Positions 8,691-19,280 of a DNA stretch of 64,000 nt are shown here, in pieces; within the stretch, counting starts at the first letter, position 1, and each line of letters begins with the position of its first letter. The stretch comes from Trichococcus sp. K1Tr (GTDB lineage: Bacteria > Bacillota > Bacilli > Lactobacillales > Aerococcaceae). Location: contig NZ_JAQMHR010000001.1 in assembly GCF_028309625.1 (NCBI RefSeq), positions 558,001 to 622,000 of the forward strand, read 5' to 3'. The translations under genes and the position numbers were made by a program. The notes under the pieces are model-generated. The model was not told the DNA's origin. It worked only from the letters and a program-made list of their open reading frames with translations, and did no database searches.

Positions 8691-8869
8691 GCATCACCGT
8701 AGGTGGTTCACAAGATTGAAAAAAGTTTCATGTATTCCAAATCGTTGGCTAGCTTCACGGGTAAGCCCTTCGGAATTTAGATAAATCTTACCTATTGCGC
8801 TCTTCGATGCTCAGTCGGTAAGATTTCCTAAAATTCTTTCAGGGCTGAGCGAACCCGTTCAGCTTTTCT
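8691..8869 (+). repeat. Dispersed structured repeat, copy A (mnmA 3' UTR)
   Basis: The block 8747-8869 (123 bp) matches the reverse complement of 58120-58242 at 117 of 123 positions by my alignment. A separate 15-nt piece GCATCACCGTAGGTG (8691-8705) is also shared, with diverged sequence between. The block is a long imperfect palindrome: AGCTTCACGGGTAAGCCCT is echoed by the complement of AGGGCTGAGCGAACCCGTT. An inner perfect helix AAATCTTAC/GTAAGATTT closes around a 26-nt loop. No ORF is present. It resembles a small non-autonomous palindromic element or an RNA-level structure. Confidence 0.85.
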
Positions 8870-8872
8870 TAT

Positions 8873-10027
<1,155 letters not shown>

Positions 10028-10134
10028 TTAATCACTTCTTACATTATATAAGTAACATCCGATACAAAGAAACAGTTTACACCATCCCAGCGCATAATTC
10101 AAGCTTTCTCGCCTGTCCACATCCAACCCGACAG

Positions 10135-10728
10135 TCACATCAGTCTGGCGATAAGCATCAGGATAACTTGATGGATAGGATAATAGGCATAACCGGCCCA
10201 TTTCGGCAGCGGTCTGATCCGGAAATCAACCGGCAGAAGCATGGGAATGAGCGCCACTGCAGCGATTGCCTGCAATGAGGGGAATTGCATGGCATTCACC
10301 AACAAAAACAAAGCGATTCCCGCAGCGGCATGTTTTTCCGAAAGCACATAGATTGTCCAGCCCATCAACAAGCCATACAAACCGTATTCCGTAAAATGGA
10401 CCAACAAGATTGCCGGCAAGATGAACCGGTAGTCTTTGATCGATAAGGCAAAAAGTGCCAAGGTGAAAAGGATATTGAAGACATTCCCTGTTTGGGCGGT
10501 TATCGGCATACTGATGAGCCCGGTCAGGACCAGCCGCAGCAGATACTTGCGGAAATCACGCGTCTCCCTTACCCCTTGCACGGTTGTATACAAAAAACAA
10601 GGGAAAGCGATGCGTCCGACAACTCGCAGAAAAAGCAGTGAGGGGAACAGATAATAGCCGATATGGTCGATCGTCATGGTTATGATCGCTATCCATTTGA
10701 TGAGTGCCGTTTTGTTGTTGTACGCCAT
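10135..10728 (-). CDS. TraX family membrane protein
   Basis: A 197-residue polytopic protein with about six hydrophobic segments. It opens KWIAIITMTIDHIGYYLFP, a TraX hallmark (TMTIDHIG). TraX of F acetylates pilin, but chromosomal Firmicute members have no established role; acyl transfer to a surface component is a guess. It ends KWAGYAYYPIHQVILMLIARLM, also family-typical (YPxH). ATG 10728 has GGAAGTG upstream. It is separated from metY by a terminator and appears to stand alone. Confidence 0.8.
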   Translation of the reverse strand: MAYNNKTALIKWIAIITMTIDHIGYYLFPSLLFLRVVGRIAFPCFLYTTVQGVRETRDFRKYLLRLVLTGLISMPITAQTGNVFNILFTLALFALSIKDYRFILPAILLVHFTEYGLYGLLMGWTIYVLSEKHAAAGIALFLLVNAMQFPSLQAIAAVALIPMLLPVDFRIRPLPKWAGYAYYPIHQVILMLIARLM

Positions 10729-10779
10729 TCCGTCACTTCCGATCTTCTTGAATTGTGTGGATTTCCAAAAAACTTTCGC

Positions 10780-10820
10780 AATAAAGAAAACAAAGCAGAA
10801 AACCTTGGAAGGATTTCTGC
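10780..10820 (-). terminator. Terminator of metY
   Basis: The minus strand reads GCAGAAATCCTTCCAAGGTT plus TTCTGC (10820-10795), a hairpin followed by TTTGTTTTCTTT. Confidence 0.75.
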
Positions 10821-10843
10821 TTCATTTTCAGGGAAACTTTCGC

Positions 10844-12136
10844 TCAGACTGTATAAGGCTTCGCATCCAAATTCAGGTGCGCCAAAGCTTGCTCGATGTC
10901 TTCGATGATGTCATCCACGTTTTCAAGCCCTACCGAAAAGCGGATCAGACCCGGCGTGATGCCTGCTGCCGCCAATTGCTCGTCGGTCAGCTGTCTGTGG
11001 GTCGAACTTGCCGGATGGAGCACACAAGTCCGGATGTCGGCCACATGGACTTCATTGGACGCCAACTTCAGGCTGTCCATGAATTTGATGGCATTTTCTC
11101 TGCTTCCTTCGATCGAAAGCGAAATGACGCCGCACGTTCCGAGCGGCAGATATTTATTTGCCAATTCGTGGTACTTGTCTCCTTCTAAGCCGGGATAATT
11201 CACAAATTCGACTTTTTCGGATTGTTTGAAATATTCAGCGACTTTCAAGGCGTTGCTGCAATGTCTGTCCATCCTCACAGGCAGTGTTTCAAGCCCCAGA
11301 TTCAATAAGAAGGCAGCATTGGCGGTTGGGTACGCCCCCATGTCCCTCATCATCTGTACCCGTGCTTTTGTGATATACGCAGCTTTCTCAAAGCTGTCCG
11401 TATAGACGATACCATGGTAGGATTCATCCGGTTCGGTGAATTCTGGGAAATTGCCGTTCTTCCAGTCAAAATTGCCGCTGTCGACAATGACCCCACCCAT
11501 CTGCACAGCATGGCCATCCATGTATTTCGAAGTGGAATGGACCACGATGTCCGCTCCAAACTCGAACGGTCGGCAAAGGTACGGCGTCGGGAACGTGTTG
11601 TCCACGATCAAAGGCACGTTGTTGTTGTGAGCGATCGCTGCCCATTTTTCGATGTCCAGAACGGACAAAGCGGGGTTTGCGATGGTTTCGCCGAATACAG
11701 CCTTTGTATTCGGTTTGAACATTTTTTGGATTTCTTCCTCAGGCAGTTCTTGGTCGACAAATGTGCATTCGATTCCGAATCGCTTCAAAGTTACGGCAAA
11801 CAGATTAATGGTACCGCCATAAATGGAGGCGGTGCTGATGAAATGATCGCCTTGCTTGAGGATGTTCATCAAGCTGATCATGGTGGCTGCCTGTCCGGAA
11901 GTTGTGCACAAAGCCCCTACGCCACCCTCCATCGCCGCAATTTTCTCTTCCACGGCCGCAACCGTAGGATTGGATATGCGCGAATACATGTGTCCGGCAG
12001 CCGTCAAGTCGAATAATTTACCGATATGTTCTGTCGAGTCATATCTGTACGTAGTGCTTTGGTAAATCGGAAGCGCACTTGGCTCCCCGTTCCCTGGGTG
12101 ATACCCTTCGTGTAAACATTGTGTTTCAATTCTCAT
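10844..12136 (-). CDS. metY: O-acetylhomoserine sulfhydrylase (PLP-dependent, Cys/Met metabolism)
   Basis: A 430-residue Cys/Met-metabolism PLP enzyme. MRIETQCLHEGYHPGNGEP and QSTTYRYDSTEH are typical of O-acetylhomoserine aminocarboxypropyltransferase, which makes homocysteine from O-acetylhomoserine and sulfide. The PLP lysine is in VHSTSKYMDGHA, and the YSRISNPT motif is present. Length and N-terminus favour MetY over MetB/MetC, which are ~380 residues. ATG 12136 has GAGGAGGG upstream. No S-box or T-box leader is visible in the 150 nt upstream. Confidence 0.9.
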   Translation of the reverse strand: MRIETQCLHEGYHPGNGEPSALPIYQSTTYRYDSTEHIGKLFDLTAAGHMYSRISNPTVAAVEEKIAAMEGGVGALCTTSGQAATMISLMNILKQGDHFISTASIYGGTINLFAVTLKRFGIECTFVDQELPEEEIQKMFKPNTKAVFGETIANPALSVLDIEKWAAIAHNNNVPLIVDNTFPTPYLCRPFEFGADIVVHSTSKYMDGHAVQMGGVIVDSGNFDWKNGNFPEFTEPDESYHGIVYTDSFEKAAYITKARVQMMRDMGAYPTANAAFLLNLGLETLPVRMDRHCSNALKVAEYFKQSEKVEFVNYPGLEGDKYHELANKYLPLGTCGVISLSIEGSRENAIKFMDSLKLASNEVHVADIRTCVLHPASSTHRQLTDEQLAAAGITPGLIRFSVGLENVDDIIEDIEQALAHLNLDAKPYTV

Positions 12137-12250
12137 GATTGACCCTCCTCATTAAGATAACGCTCATAATCTCATATATATTTAACATTTTACCACAATT
12201 CCAAAAGGCTTTGTGGAGATATTGAGGCGAAATCGAAAGATCCTGAGGAA

Positions 12251-12277
12251 CAAAAAAAGACAGAGCGTGTCTGTCTT
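12251..12277 (-). terminator. Terminator of xpt
   Basis: The stem AAGACAGA/TCTGTCTT with a short loop is followed on the minus strand by a seven-T run. Confidence 0.85.
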
Positions 12278-12286
12278 CCGGACTTG

Positions 12287-12877
<591 letters not shown>

Positions 12878-12957
12878 TCATCACATTTCGTTCTATCTAT
12901 CAGCCGCTTGCGACAGTCGGCTAGCATGACTTATTTCCGTTAACAAATAACAGTAAA

Positions 12958-12986
12958 ACAATACAGATAATCTTCGTTTTTGTCAA
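12958..12986 (-). promoter_or_regulatory. xpt promoter, with possible PurR box in the spacer
   Basis: TTGACA (12986-12981) and TATTGT (12963-12958) are 17 nt apart. The spacer includes AAAAACGAAGATT, which matches 11 of 13 positions of the Lactococcus PurBox consensus AWWWCCGAACWWT as I recall it. The promoter is well supported; PurR control is tentative. Confidence 0.65.
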
Positions 12987-13071
12987 CCATCCGTAAGCGT
13001 TATCGCCGGTTGGGGTAAGCATCCACCCGGAAAAACGAACAAATCTTCATTCGGGCAGTTTTTTATCCGTA

Positions 13072-13117
13072 GAAGAAAAAACGAGAAGGATCCGGCTCCC
13101 GGACCCTTCTCGTTTTC
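13072..13117 (-). terminator. Terminator of the FNT channel gene
   Basis: The hairpin AACGAGAAGG ... CCTTCTCGTT with a GC-rich inner part is flanked by A-runs and T-runs, so it works on both strands. It lies just past the stop at 13129. Confidence 0.85.
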
Positions 13118-13128
13118 AGTTGTGAAGC

Positions 13129-13932
13129 TTAGTCAACGTATACTTCGGAATCTTTGTTCATCCATGAGTACAGCAAACCGATGATCAATCCGCCGCCGAT
13201 GTAATTGCCGATCATAGCGAAGAACCAGTTCGTCAGAACGCTGCCGACCGTCATCCCTGGCAAAGCGCCGCCGAATGCGAAAAACGCAAGGCTGAAGGAT
13301 GAGAAGTTGGCGATAACGTGCTCAAAGCCTAAAAATGCAAAGATGAAGATGATGAAAATGGTCGAGAAAAGCTTGCCGGCGTCATCCTTCATATGCGCGC
13401 TCACAAATACAGTCGTATTTACGATGACGTTCGCGAAAATACCTTCGGCTACCATCTGGATAGGTGTTTTGAGCAACTTGCCTTCAACTGCATGGAAAAG
13501 GAAGTGCTCCGCCGGCAAATCTTGGAAAATATTCGTGAATGACATGACGAATGAAGCGATTGTTCCGCCGATAAGGTTGAATAAAATACAAGCGAATAAA
13601 ATTGCTAAAGCTCTTTTTGGTGCCAGCACCTTGCGGTAAATAGCTGCTGTCATGTACATCATGTTGGATGTACCCAATTCTGTGTTCATGTAATTGATCA
13701 TGACCAAAGACCATGCAAACATGAATGAGTAGAAAAATTTCCCGCTACCTGGCAGCATGTGTTCTGCTTTTTCAGCGACCATAACAGCGATTGCTGTACC
13801 CAACGTCAAAAACATACCAGCAAGCATACATCTGATGAAATATTTTACTTGTGAAGTCTCAAATAAATGTGACTTCTTGAGGGCGCTTTTATCAACTGTA
13901 GTCATGGCTGCGCCTTGATATTTTTGTTCCAC
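13129..13932 (-). CDS. Formate/nitrite transporter (FNT) family channel
   Basis: About 267 residues with six membrane segments. FNT landmarks are the first helix CMLAGMFLTLGTAIAV, the omega-loop region of TM2 (NTELGTSNMMYMTA), FEHVIANFSSF, and GALPGMTVGSVLTNWFFAMIGN near the end. FNT pentamers move formate, nitrite, hydrosulfide or lactate; the substrate cannot be read here. The start is uncertain: GTG 13932 has GGGAG 9 nt upstream, while ATG 13941 overlaps that site and ATG 13905 has little in front. I chose GTG. Confidence 0.88.
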   Translation of the reverse strand: MEQKYQGAAMTTVDKSALKKSHLFETSQVKYFIRCMLAGMFLTLGTAIAVMVAEKAEHMLPGSGKFFYSFMFAWSLVMINYMNTELGTSNMMYMTAAIYRKVLAPKRALAILFACILFNLIGGTIASFVMSFTNIFQDLPAEHFLFHAVEGKLLKTPIQMVAEGIFANVIVNTTVFVSAHMKDDAGKLFSTIFIIFIFAFLGFEHVIANFSSFSLAFFAFGGALPGMTVGSVLTNWFFAMIGNYIGGGLIIGLLYSWMNKDSEVYVD

Positions 13933-14102
13933 TTTCTTCATCTCCCGAATTGTTTGTGCGATTCTGAATAAGTATATCATATTTCATAGGAATTGGAATG
14001 AAAAAAATAACGGTTTATATAATTATATTAATGTGCTTATAGTGTGCATCGTGTTCTTTTGGTGCACACGCATCCAAGCGGATTACGTTTTTCAATTTGA
14101 TG

Positions 14103-14144
14103 CAAAAAAGACCGGCCGTAAGATTAACTCTCACAGTGCCGGTC
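14103..14144 (-). terminator. Terminator of the gshF-DUF1831 gene group
   Basis: The stem GACCGGC/GCCGGTC with an inner helix GTGAGA/TCTTAC is followed on the minus strand by TTTTTTTG. It lies 33 nt past the DUF1831 stop. Confidence 0.88.
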
Positions 14145-14176
14145 CGTTGTTTTCAGATATCGAAAATAAGTTTGGA

Positions 14177-14524
14177 TCACTCAGAAACTTCAGTCAGGAC
14201 GCCGTTTTCGACCAAACTGTCCAAAATATATTCCAACTGTTCTTTTGCAGCCGACATGGTTGCCTTACCGTAGACATCCACTGTCTGCAATCCGTTGCTC
14301 GTCGTTGTGGAAACTTTCAATGTTTTCAGATCGGCAGCGACGACAATTTTCACTTTGATCCCTTGTTTATGCAGCACGCTGCTGTCCAAATCGCGGACCA
14401 TTTGGAAATTGCCGTTTTTGGTTTCTTCAAAACCATTGTCGCGCAAAGTGTAGCGTTTCACCTGTTCATTCAATCGAAAGGTTTTTCCGGATCCCTTTAA
14501 AGATACATTTTTTTCGAATGCCAT
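14177..14524 (-). CDS. DUF1831 family protein
   Basis: A 115-residue cytosolic protein matching DUF1831, a Lactobacillales family of unknown function typically encoded beside a cysteine desulfurase and mnmA. Landmarks are the opening MAFEKNVSLKGSGKTFRLN and the segment KVSTTTSNGLQTVDVYG. It starts 55 nt downstream of the desulfurase gene with GGAGGAC upstream of ATG 14524. Context suggests a role in sulfur transfer or tRNA thiolation, but that is inference. Confidence 0.8.
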   Translation of the reverse strand: MAFEKNVSLKGSGKTFRLNEQVKRYTLRDNGFEETKNGNFQMVRDLDSSVLHKQGIKVKIVVAADLKTLKVSTTTSNGLQTVDVYGKATMSAAKEQLEYILDSLVENGVLTEVSE

Positions 14525-14579
14525 ATGCAGTCCTCCAAGATAACGTTTTCTCTATCATAACATACTTTTTTTCTTTCGT

Positions 14580-15722
14580 TCAGCCGTTCTTGTATTGCTT
14601 ATTGTGGATGCTTTCCAGCAATGCGATCAGTGTGTCCACCTCATCGGTAGTGTTATCCGGTCCGAAAGAAATGCGCAAGGATTCTGTTGCGCGTGGATTC
14701 CCCTTACCGTACATCGCTGCCAATACGTGACTCGGTTCAAGACTGCCGGCTGTACAGGCGGATCCGGCCGCCAGCATGATCCCTTTGAGATCGCACTGGA
14801 TCAGCATTTTATCGGAACGCATGCCGGGCAGCCAGATGTTCAAGATGTGCGGTACCCCTTCAGTGTAGACACCGTTGCATTCGAATGGGACACCGCTCTT
14901 TTCAAGCTCGCTCAGAAAATACTCGCCCAGTTCACGCTTTTTCCGGTTGCTTTCTTTGCGTTCCGCCTCCATCAGTGCGACGGCTTTGGCAAACCCTCTG
15001 ATGTAGGGCGTGTTTTCCGTACCGCCGCGGTGGTCGTTCTCCTGGCTGCCGCCATGGATGAAATTAGGCAGATGCAGGCTATTTTTGCGGTATAAAAACC
15101 CAATGCCTTTGGGCCCATTGATTTTATGCGCGGAAACGGACAAGAGGTCGATATGCTGTTGCCCGACATCAATCTGCTCGCTGCCATAAGCCTGAACGGC
15201 ATCGGTATGGAAAAGGATGTTCTGCTCGGCCAAAAATGCGCCGATTTCAGCGATCGGATTGATGCTGCCAACCTCGTTGTTGGCATACATCAGTGAGACA
15301 AGGATCGTATCTTCTCGAATCGCATCCTTCACGGATTGCAAGTTTACTATTCCGGCAGCGTCCACCGGCAGATAGGTCACCTCAAAGCCTAACGTTTCCA
15401 GATAATGCATCGGATGCAGGACTGCATGGTGTTCCGCTGCCGAAGTGATCAGGTGTTTCCCCTTTTCCTTCAGAGCCAACGCAGTCGGTATGATCGCTGT
15501 ATTGTTGGATTCGGAGCCGCAGCTTGTGATGATGATATCAGCCGGGTCTGCTTGGATGGATGCCGCAAAAACCCTGCGCGACTGGTCGATATGCTGTCTA
15601 GTTCGTCTTCCCATCGCATAGGTGCTGGAAGGATTCCCGTAATCTTCGCTAAGCGATTCCTGAATGACCGCGACAACTTCAGGTCGCACCGGGGTCGTAG
15701 CGGCATGGTCGAAATAAATCAT
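14580..15722 (-). CDS. Cysteine desulfurase (IscS/NifS type), likely MnmA partner
   Basis: A 380-residue PLP enzyme that takes sulfur from cysteine onto an active-site cysteine. MIYFDHAATTPVRPE, the AEHHAVLHP histidine, FHTDAVQAYG, the PLP lysine in SAHKINGPKG and the catalytic loop AAGSACTAGSLEPSHV are intact. The SSCTAGS-like loop places it with IscS/YrvO-type enzymes. Neighbours are an M50-like peptidase 30 nt upstream and DUF1831 downstream. YrvO-type desulfurases feed MnmA, so this one probably serves 2-thiouridine synthesis even though mnmA is 5 kb away. Confidence 0.93.
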   Translation of the reverse strand: MIYFDHAATTPVRPEVVAVIQESLSEDYGNPSSTYAMGRRTRQHIDQSRRVFAASIQADPADIIITSCGSESNNTAIIPTALALKEKGKHLITSAAEHHAVLHPMHYLETLGFEVTYLPVDAAGIVNLQSVKDAIREDTILVSLMYANNEVGSINPIAEIGAFLAEQNILFHTDAVQAYGSEQIDVGQQHIDLLSVSAHKINGPKGIGFLYRKNSLHLPNFIHGGSQENDHRGGTENTPYIRGFAKAVALMEAERKESNRKKRELGEYFLSELEKSGVPFECNGVYTEGVPHILNIWLPGMRSDKMLIQCDLKGIMLAAGSACTAGSLEPSHVLAAMYGKGNPRATESLRISFGPDNTTDEVDTLIALLESIHNKQYKNG

Positions 15723-15752
15723 TTTGTTACCTTCTTTCTTTCACAAGTCTTT

Positions 15753-16844
15753 CTACTGTTCAAAATAACTGTTCAGCCATCGGTACAGGCGCAGTTCGAT
15801 GCTGTTGTCCAATTCTGTATTGGATTTTTCAGCATCTGCTGGACCCTGTCCCAATAATTTCTTCGTTGCTTCAATATCGATAAGACAGAAAAACGCATAG
15901 GACGCTCTTATTCTGTTGTTTGCATACCAGTACCTTTTCAACAATGGGTGGGCTTGTATTTGGATGTATTTTTTCTCTGCATTAGCGACCCGACCGAACA
16001 GCGCATCGCAAAATAAAGATTCCATCACATAGATGGGCCAATAGACCGACTCTGTGACCGGACGATTGGCTGAAAAAGTCTGCAACAATGAATCGGCTTC
16101 TTCAAAATCCAGTTCCCCCAAAGCGCGGACATAGGCGACCATGTAGAAGTAGTCAACCAGGAAGGTTTTTTGATACTGCGCATCTTTTAAGCTTTCGAAA
16201 TAAGCGTCCGGAAAGTCCGTGAATGGGACTTTTTCTTCGATAAGCCGCGCCATTTCCAATTGCTGGAACAGGAGCCTGCGCGCGGGCATAGATCGGCTCA
16301 CTTCCCTCAGCACGGCTCCATCATTCTGCCCTTTCGGCAGCAGGTTCGCTAAAGCCATCCAGACAGGCACAAAACTGAACAAAACGAGCAGGGAGCCCGC
16401 CTTCAGCTCCAGCAAAAAAGCCGCGCTGTACAAGAGTGCCCCCGTCAAAGCATTAGCCATAATGCCCCCCAGCAGATAACCGCGATAAGGTAATTCCGCA
16501 TAGTCCCCTTTCGGCGGCGCCATCAAGCATTGGCCCGCCAGCAAAGGCGAGGCAGTCTGCCTATGATGCAGACTGTGATCCGCTTGGCTGTACTTGAAAC
16601 GTCTGACTTGAAAGCTGACCAGCCGATAACCGCTCAGTTTTCCGAAGAGAAAATGTCCCCCTTCATGAAGAAAGATGTGCACATAGATGGATAAGAACAG
16701 ACCGACAAACAATAGGGGAATGAGGATCGGATCAAACGACAACAGTTGCACCCAATTGTTGAATCCCATCGCAATCAGGTATCCATACAGCATGATGAAG
16801 GCAATTGAAATATGGATGGCAATTCTCAGAAATGATTTTTTCAT
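15753..16844 (-). CDS. M50-like membrane zinc metallopeptidase of unknown substrate
   Basis: A 363-residue protein. Two N-terminal hydrophobic segments are followed by HEGGH (60-64, the HExxH zinc motif), then further membrane segments (about 121-168), and KGQNDG (NDG 174-176) in the place of the M50 third zinc ligand motif (LDG/NDG). The C-terminal ~180 residues are soluble and tetratricopeptide-like in feel (DYFYMVAYVRALGELDFEEA). It starts 10 nt after gshF with GGGGGA upstream and precedes the desulfurase gene by 30 nt, so it sits inside a sulfur operon. No substrate or partner is evident. Confidence 0.7.
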   Translation of the reverse strand: MKKSFLRIAIHISIAFIMLYGYLIAMGFNNWVQLLSFDPILIPLLFVGLFLSIYVHIFLHEGGHFLFGKLSGYRLVSFQVRRFKYSQADHSLHHRQTASPLLAGQCLMAPPKGDYAELPYRGYLLGGIMANALTGALLYSAAFLLELKAGSLLVLFSFVPVWMALANLLPKGQNDGAVLREVSRSMPARRLLFQQLEMARLIEEKVPFTDFPDAYFESLKDAQYQKTFLVDYFYMVAYVRALGELDFEEADSLLQTFSANRPVTESVYWPIYVMESLFCDALFGRVANAEKKYIQIQAHPLLKRYWYANNRIRASYAFFCLIDIEATKKLLGQGPADAEKSNTELDNSIELRLYRWLNSYFEQ

Positions 16845-16854
16845 GAAGTTCCCC

Positions 16855-19146
16855 CTACTCTTCCTCCAGCTGCATTTCCGGGAACAACAAGCGCAGGATT
16901 TCCATCGTCAAACGTCGGCTTTTCCCTTGGTACGGATAAATGTGGATCAGCATGGCTGGGTTGAAGTTCGCCTCGATCACCCCGTAATTCGGCTCCACTT
17001 TCGCGGCCGGGACTGAATGGTCCGGGATGATGATATCCACCCCACACACTGCAACACCCAGTGAGGCTGCCATCTGCACAGCCAATTGCTTGTAGCTATC
17101 GTCCATCTGATCCGTAAAATCAATCGAATCGCCGCCGGTACTGATATTTGAATTATCCCGCAGACGGACAGTCGTGCCTACAGGCGGGATACTGTCGAAA
17201 GTATAGCCTTGGCCTTGAATCGTCAACTTCTCGAGTTCCCCGGTCCCGATCAATGCCAGCGGCGTACGATGATTTTTGCCGCGCAAGCTGTCTTTATTCT
17301 TTTCCTCGACCAATTGGCGGATCGTCCGGCTGCCGTCGCCTACCACATTGGCGGGTACACGCAGCAATACAGCCTTCGTTTCGTTTCCGACGACAAAGAA
17401 ACGGTACTCGGTGCCGGACAAGTAATCTTCCACGAGCACATCTTCGTCCTCTTCAAATGCCATATGGATAGCTTTCTCATAATTTTCAAAGGATGCGCCA
17501 TCCTTGAAGATGGAAATCCCCAGACCATAGTTCGTGGACTTTGGTTTGACTACGATGCCTTTCCCGGCAAAGATAGGATAGTCGCGCAAGGCTGCTGCCA
17601 CCGAGTGGTACTCTCCGCTGTCCGGAACCGCAAATCCGTTCTCCGCCAATATTTTTTTGGTGACAACCTTGTTTTCCATGATGAGCGGGCCAATATAGCT
17701 GTCTTTTGCCGTCATATTGCCGTTCTTCACGTATTCGCGATGGTTTTTGTAAGTCAGCGAGATGAATTGGTCATATCGGTCGAGCATGTTGACCTTCAAA
17801 CCTTTTTGGATGGCGTCGAAAAGCAGAATCTGCGTGGAGAGTTCCATGTCCTCAAAGCCTCTCAAGGCATACGGCCGTTTCCAGGCAGCTTCTTTGTACT
17901 GTTTGGCCAAAGATGCGGCCCAAACCGCTTTGTCCTCTGCCGCGTCCAATGCTTTGACCATCTGCCCAGCCACTGTCTTTTCCGGATTGTGGAATGCTTC
18001 GATTTTTTCTTTGACGATTGCACTGATTTTCTCTTCTGCACCGATCGCTTCCAGCATCTGCAGCATCCCTTTCAGAATGGACAGCCCTTCAGCTTGGAAT
18101 GCTGATGGCTGCAGAGGATTCTCCAAAGCAGTGCTGTAATTCATTTCTTTCCCGATCTTCATCTCTTCTTCGCTGGCATCTTGCTCGATCCACAATAAAT
18201 AGAGCAGGAAATAATGGATGAAGTACATATCCTCTTTATGCATGCCGAACTCAGCAAATGGGTTCAGATCGAACAGCCTGAATTCGAGGTAGGCGATTCC
18301 GTTCGTCAGCAAATCACGCGCTTTGTTGGCCCCTCTGAAACGGACAGTGGAATAAAATTCTTTTTCGGCAATGAGTTTGCCGGTTGTCACCATTTTTTCG
18401 ATATCCTGCACGTAGGCATCAATCGATTCAAAAGAAACATGCACATCCGCTTTATTGACGTATCCGTACTTGCTGCTGCGGATGCTTCTTGTGTACCTGT
18501 CCAGAGGCAAATCGTGCTGTGTTTCTTTTTCGAAGTAGGAGCTGTCGGCGGATATGGATCCTCCCATAAGATAGGTCATGATCCATTGGTGACGGATGAA
18601 GTTATGCGCCATCTTCAAGTAGACATCCGATTGGAACGCTTTGAGCGTCCCGGCAGCCCCGGAAAGCTGATGCAGTTCTTTGATGAGGGCAGGATCCAAC
18701 TCGAAGTTGAAGTGGATGCCGCTGACCATCTGTTTCTTGTTCCCGTAAACAGAGACCAAATACTCCCGGTACGCCACATCATCCGCGCTGTCCAACTTGG
18801 CTACTTTGATTTCTTCGCTCGCCGGCATGATCGGCGGGATGCTGCAAGGCAACAAATATTCATCTTCCGGCAAGGACCGCAGCACGACATCATGGATAGC
18901 CATCAGCCATTCATGCGTTTCCTCGATCGACTGCATCGGCGGTGTGATCAATTCCGGTTGGCTTTCCGCAAAATCAGTCTGGATGTAAGGATGGAAACTG
19001 CGATTACCGAATATGATTGGATGGTTTGTATTGGCGATCGTGCCGTCATCCGTTATCCGTTGGCTTTCTTTTTCGATTCCAAAAGAGGCTTTCGAAAATA
19101 ATGCCGATAATTTATGTGTTAAAATAATCTCTTTGAAATCTGTCAT
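16855..19146 (-). CDS. gshF: Bifunctional glutamate-cysteine ligase/glutathione synthetase GshF
   Basis: A 763-residue fusion enzyme that makes glutathione in two ATP-dependent steps. The N-terminal ~450 residues are GshA-like (SFGIEKESQRI, TDFAESQPELITPP, ARDLLTNGIAYLEFRLFDLN). The C-terminal ~280 residues are an ATP-grasp ligase (GIVVKPKSTNYGLGISIF, EYRFFVVG, VCGVDIIIPD, NYGVIEANFNPAMLIHIYP). Many lactic acid bacteria use GshF. A TATAAT-like -10 lies at 19192-19187 on the minus strand, divergent from rarA. The initiator ATG at 19146 has only a weak upstream GTGAGAG. Confidence 0.95.
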   Translation of the reverse strand: MTDFKEIILTHKLSALFSKASFGIEKESQRITDDGTIANTNHPIIFGNRSFHPYIQTDFAESQPELITPPMQSIEETHEWLMAIHDVVLRSLPEDEYLLPCSIPPIMPASEEIKVAKLDSADDVAYREYLVSVYGNKKQMVSGIHFNFELDPALIKELHQLSGAAGTLKAFQSDVYLKMAHNFIRHQWIMTYLMGGSISADSSYFEKETQHDLPLDRYTRSIRSSKYGYVNKADVHVSFESIDAYVQDIEKMVTTGKLIAEKEFYSTVRFRGANKARDLLTNGIAYLEFRLFDLNPFAEFGMHKEDMYFIHYFLLYLLWIEQDASEEEMKIGKEMNYSTALENPLQPSAFQAEGLSILKGMLQMLEAIGAEEKISAIVKEKIEAFHNPEKTVAGQMVKALDAAEDKAVWAASLAKQYKEAAWKRPYALRGFEDMELSTQILLFDAIQKGLKVNMLDRYDQFISLTYKNHREYVKNGNMTAKDSYIGPLIMENKVVTKKILAENGFAVPDSGEYHSVAAALRDYPIFAGKGIVVKPKSTNYGLGISIFKDGASFENYEKAIHMAFEEDEDVLVEDYLSGTEYRFFVVGNETKAVLLRVPANVVGDGSRTIRQLVEEKNKDSLRGKNHRTPLALIGTGELEKLTIQGQGYTFDSIPPVGTTVRLRDNSNISTGGDSIDFTDQMDDSYKQLAVQMAASLGVAVCGVDIIIPDHSVPAAKVEPNYGVIEANFNPAMLIHIYPYQGKSRRLTMEILRLLFPEMQLEEE

Positions 19147-19280
19147 TATGTACTCTCACTTTCTGCTTCCAATTTTCAATGTATTCATTATAGCTTTTCT
19201 GCTTGTAAATAGTAAAGATGTTGCCTGCCTTTCTTTTCAATCAATTTTCACAAATCCGCAAAAAATAACCGGGCGAATGT

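Noticed and set aside
12137-12190. S-box or Met T-box in front of metY
   Set aside because: The gap to the xpt terminator is too short and has neither motif.
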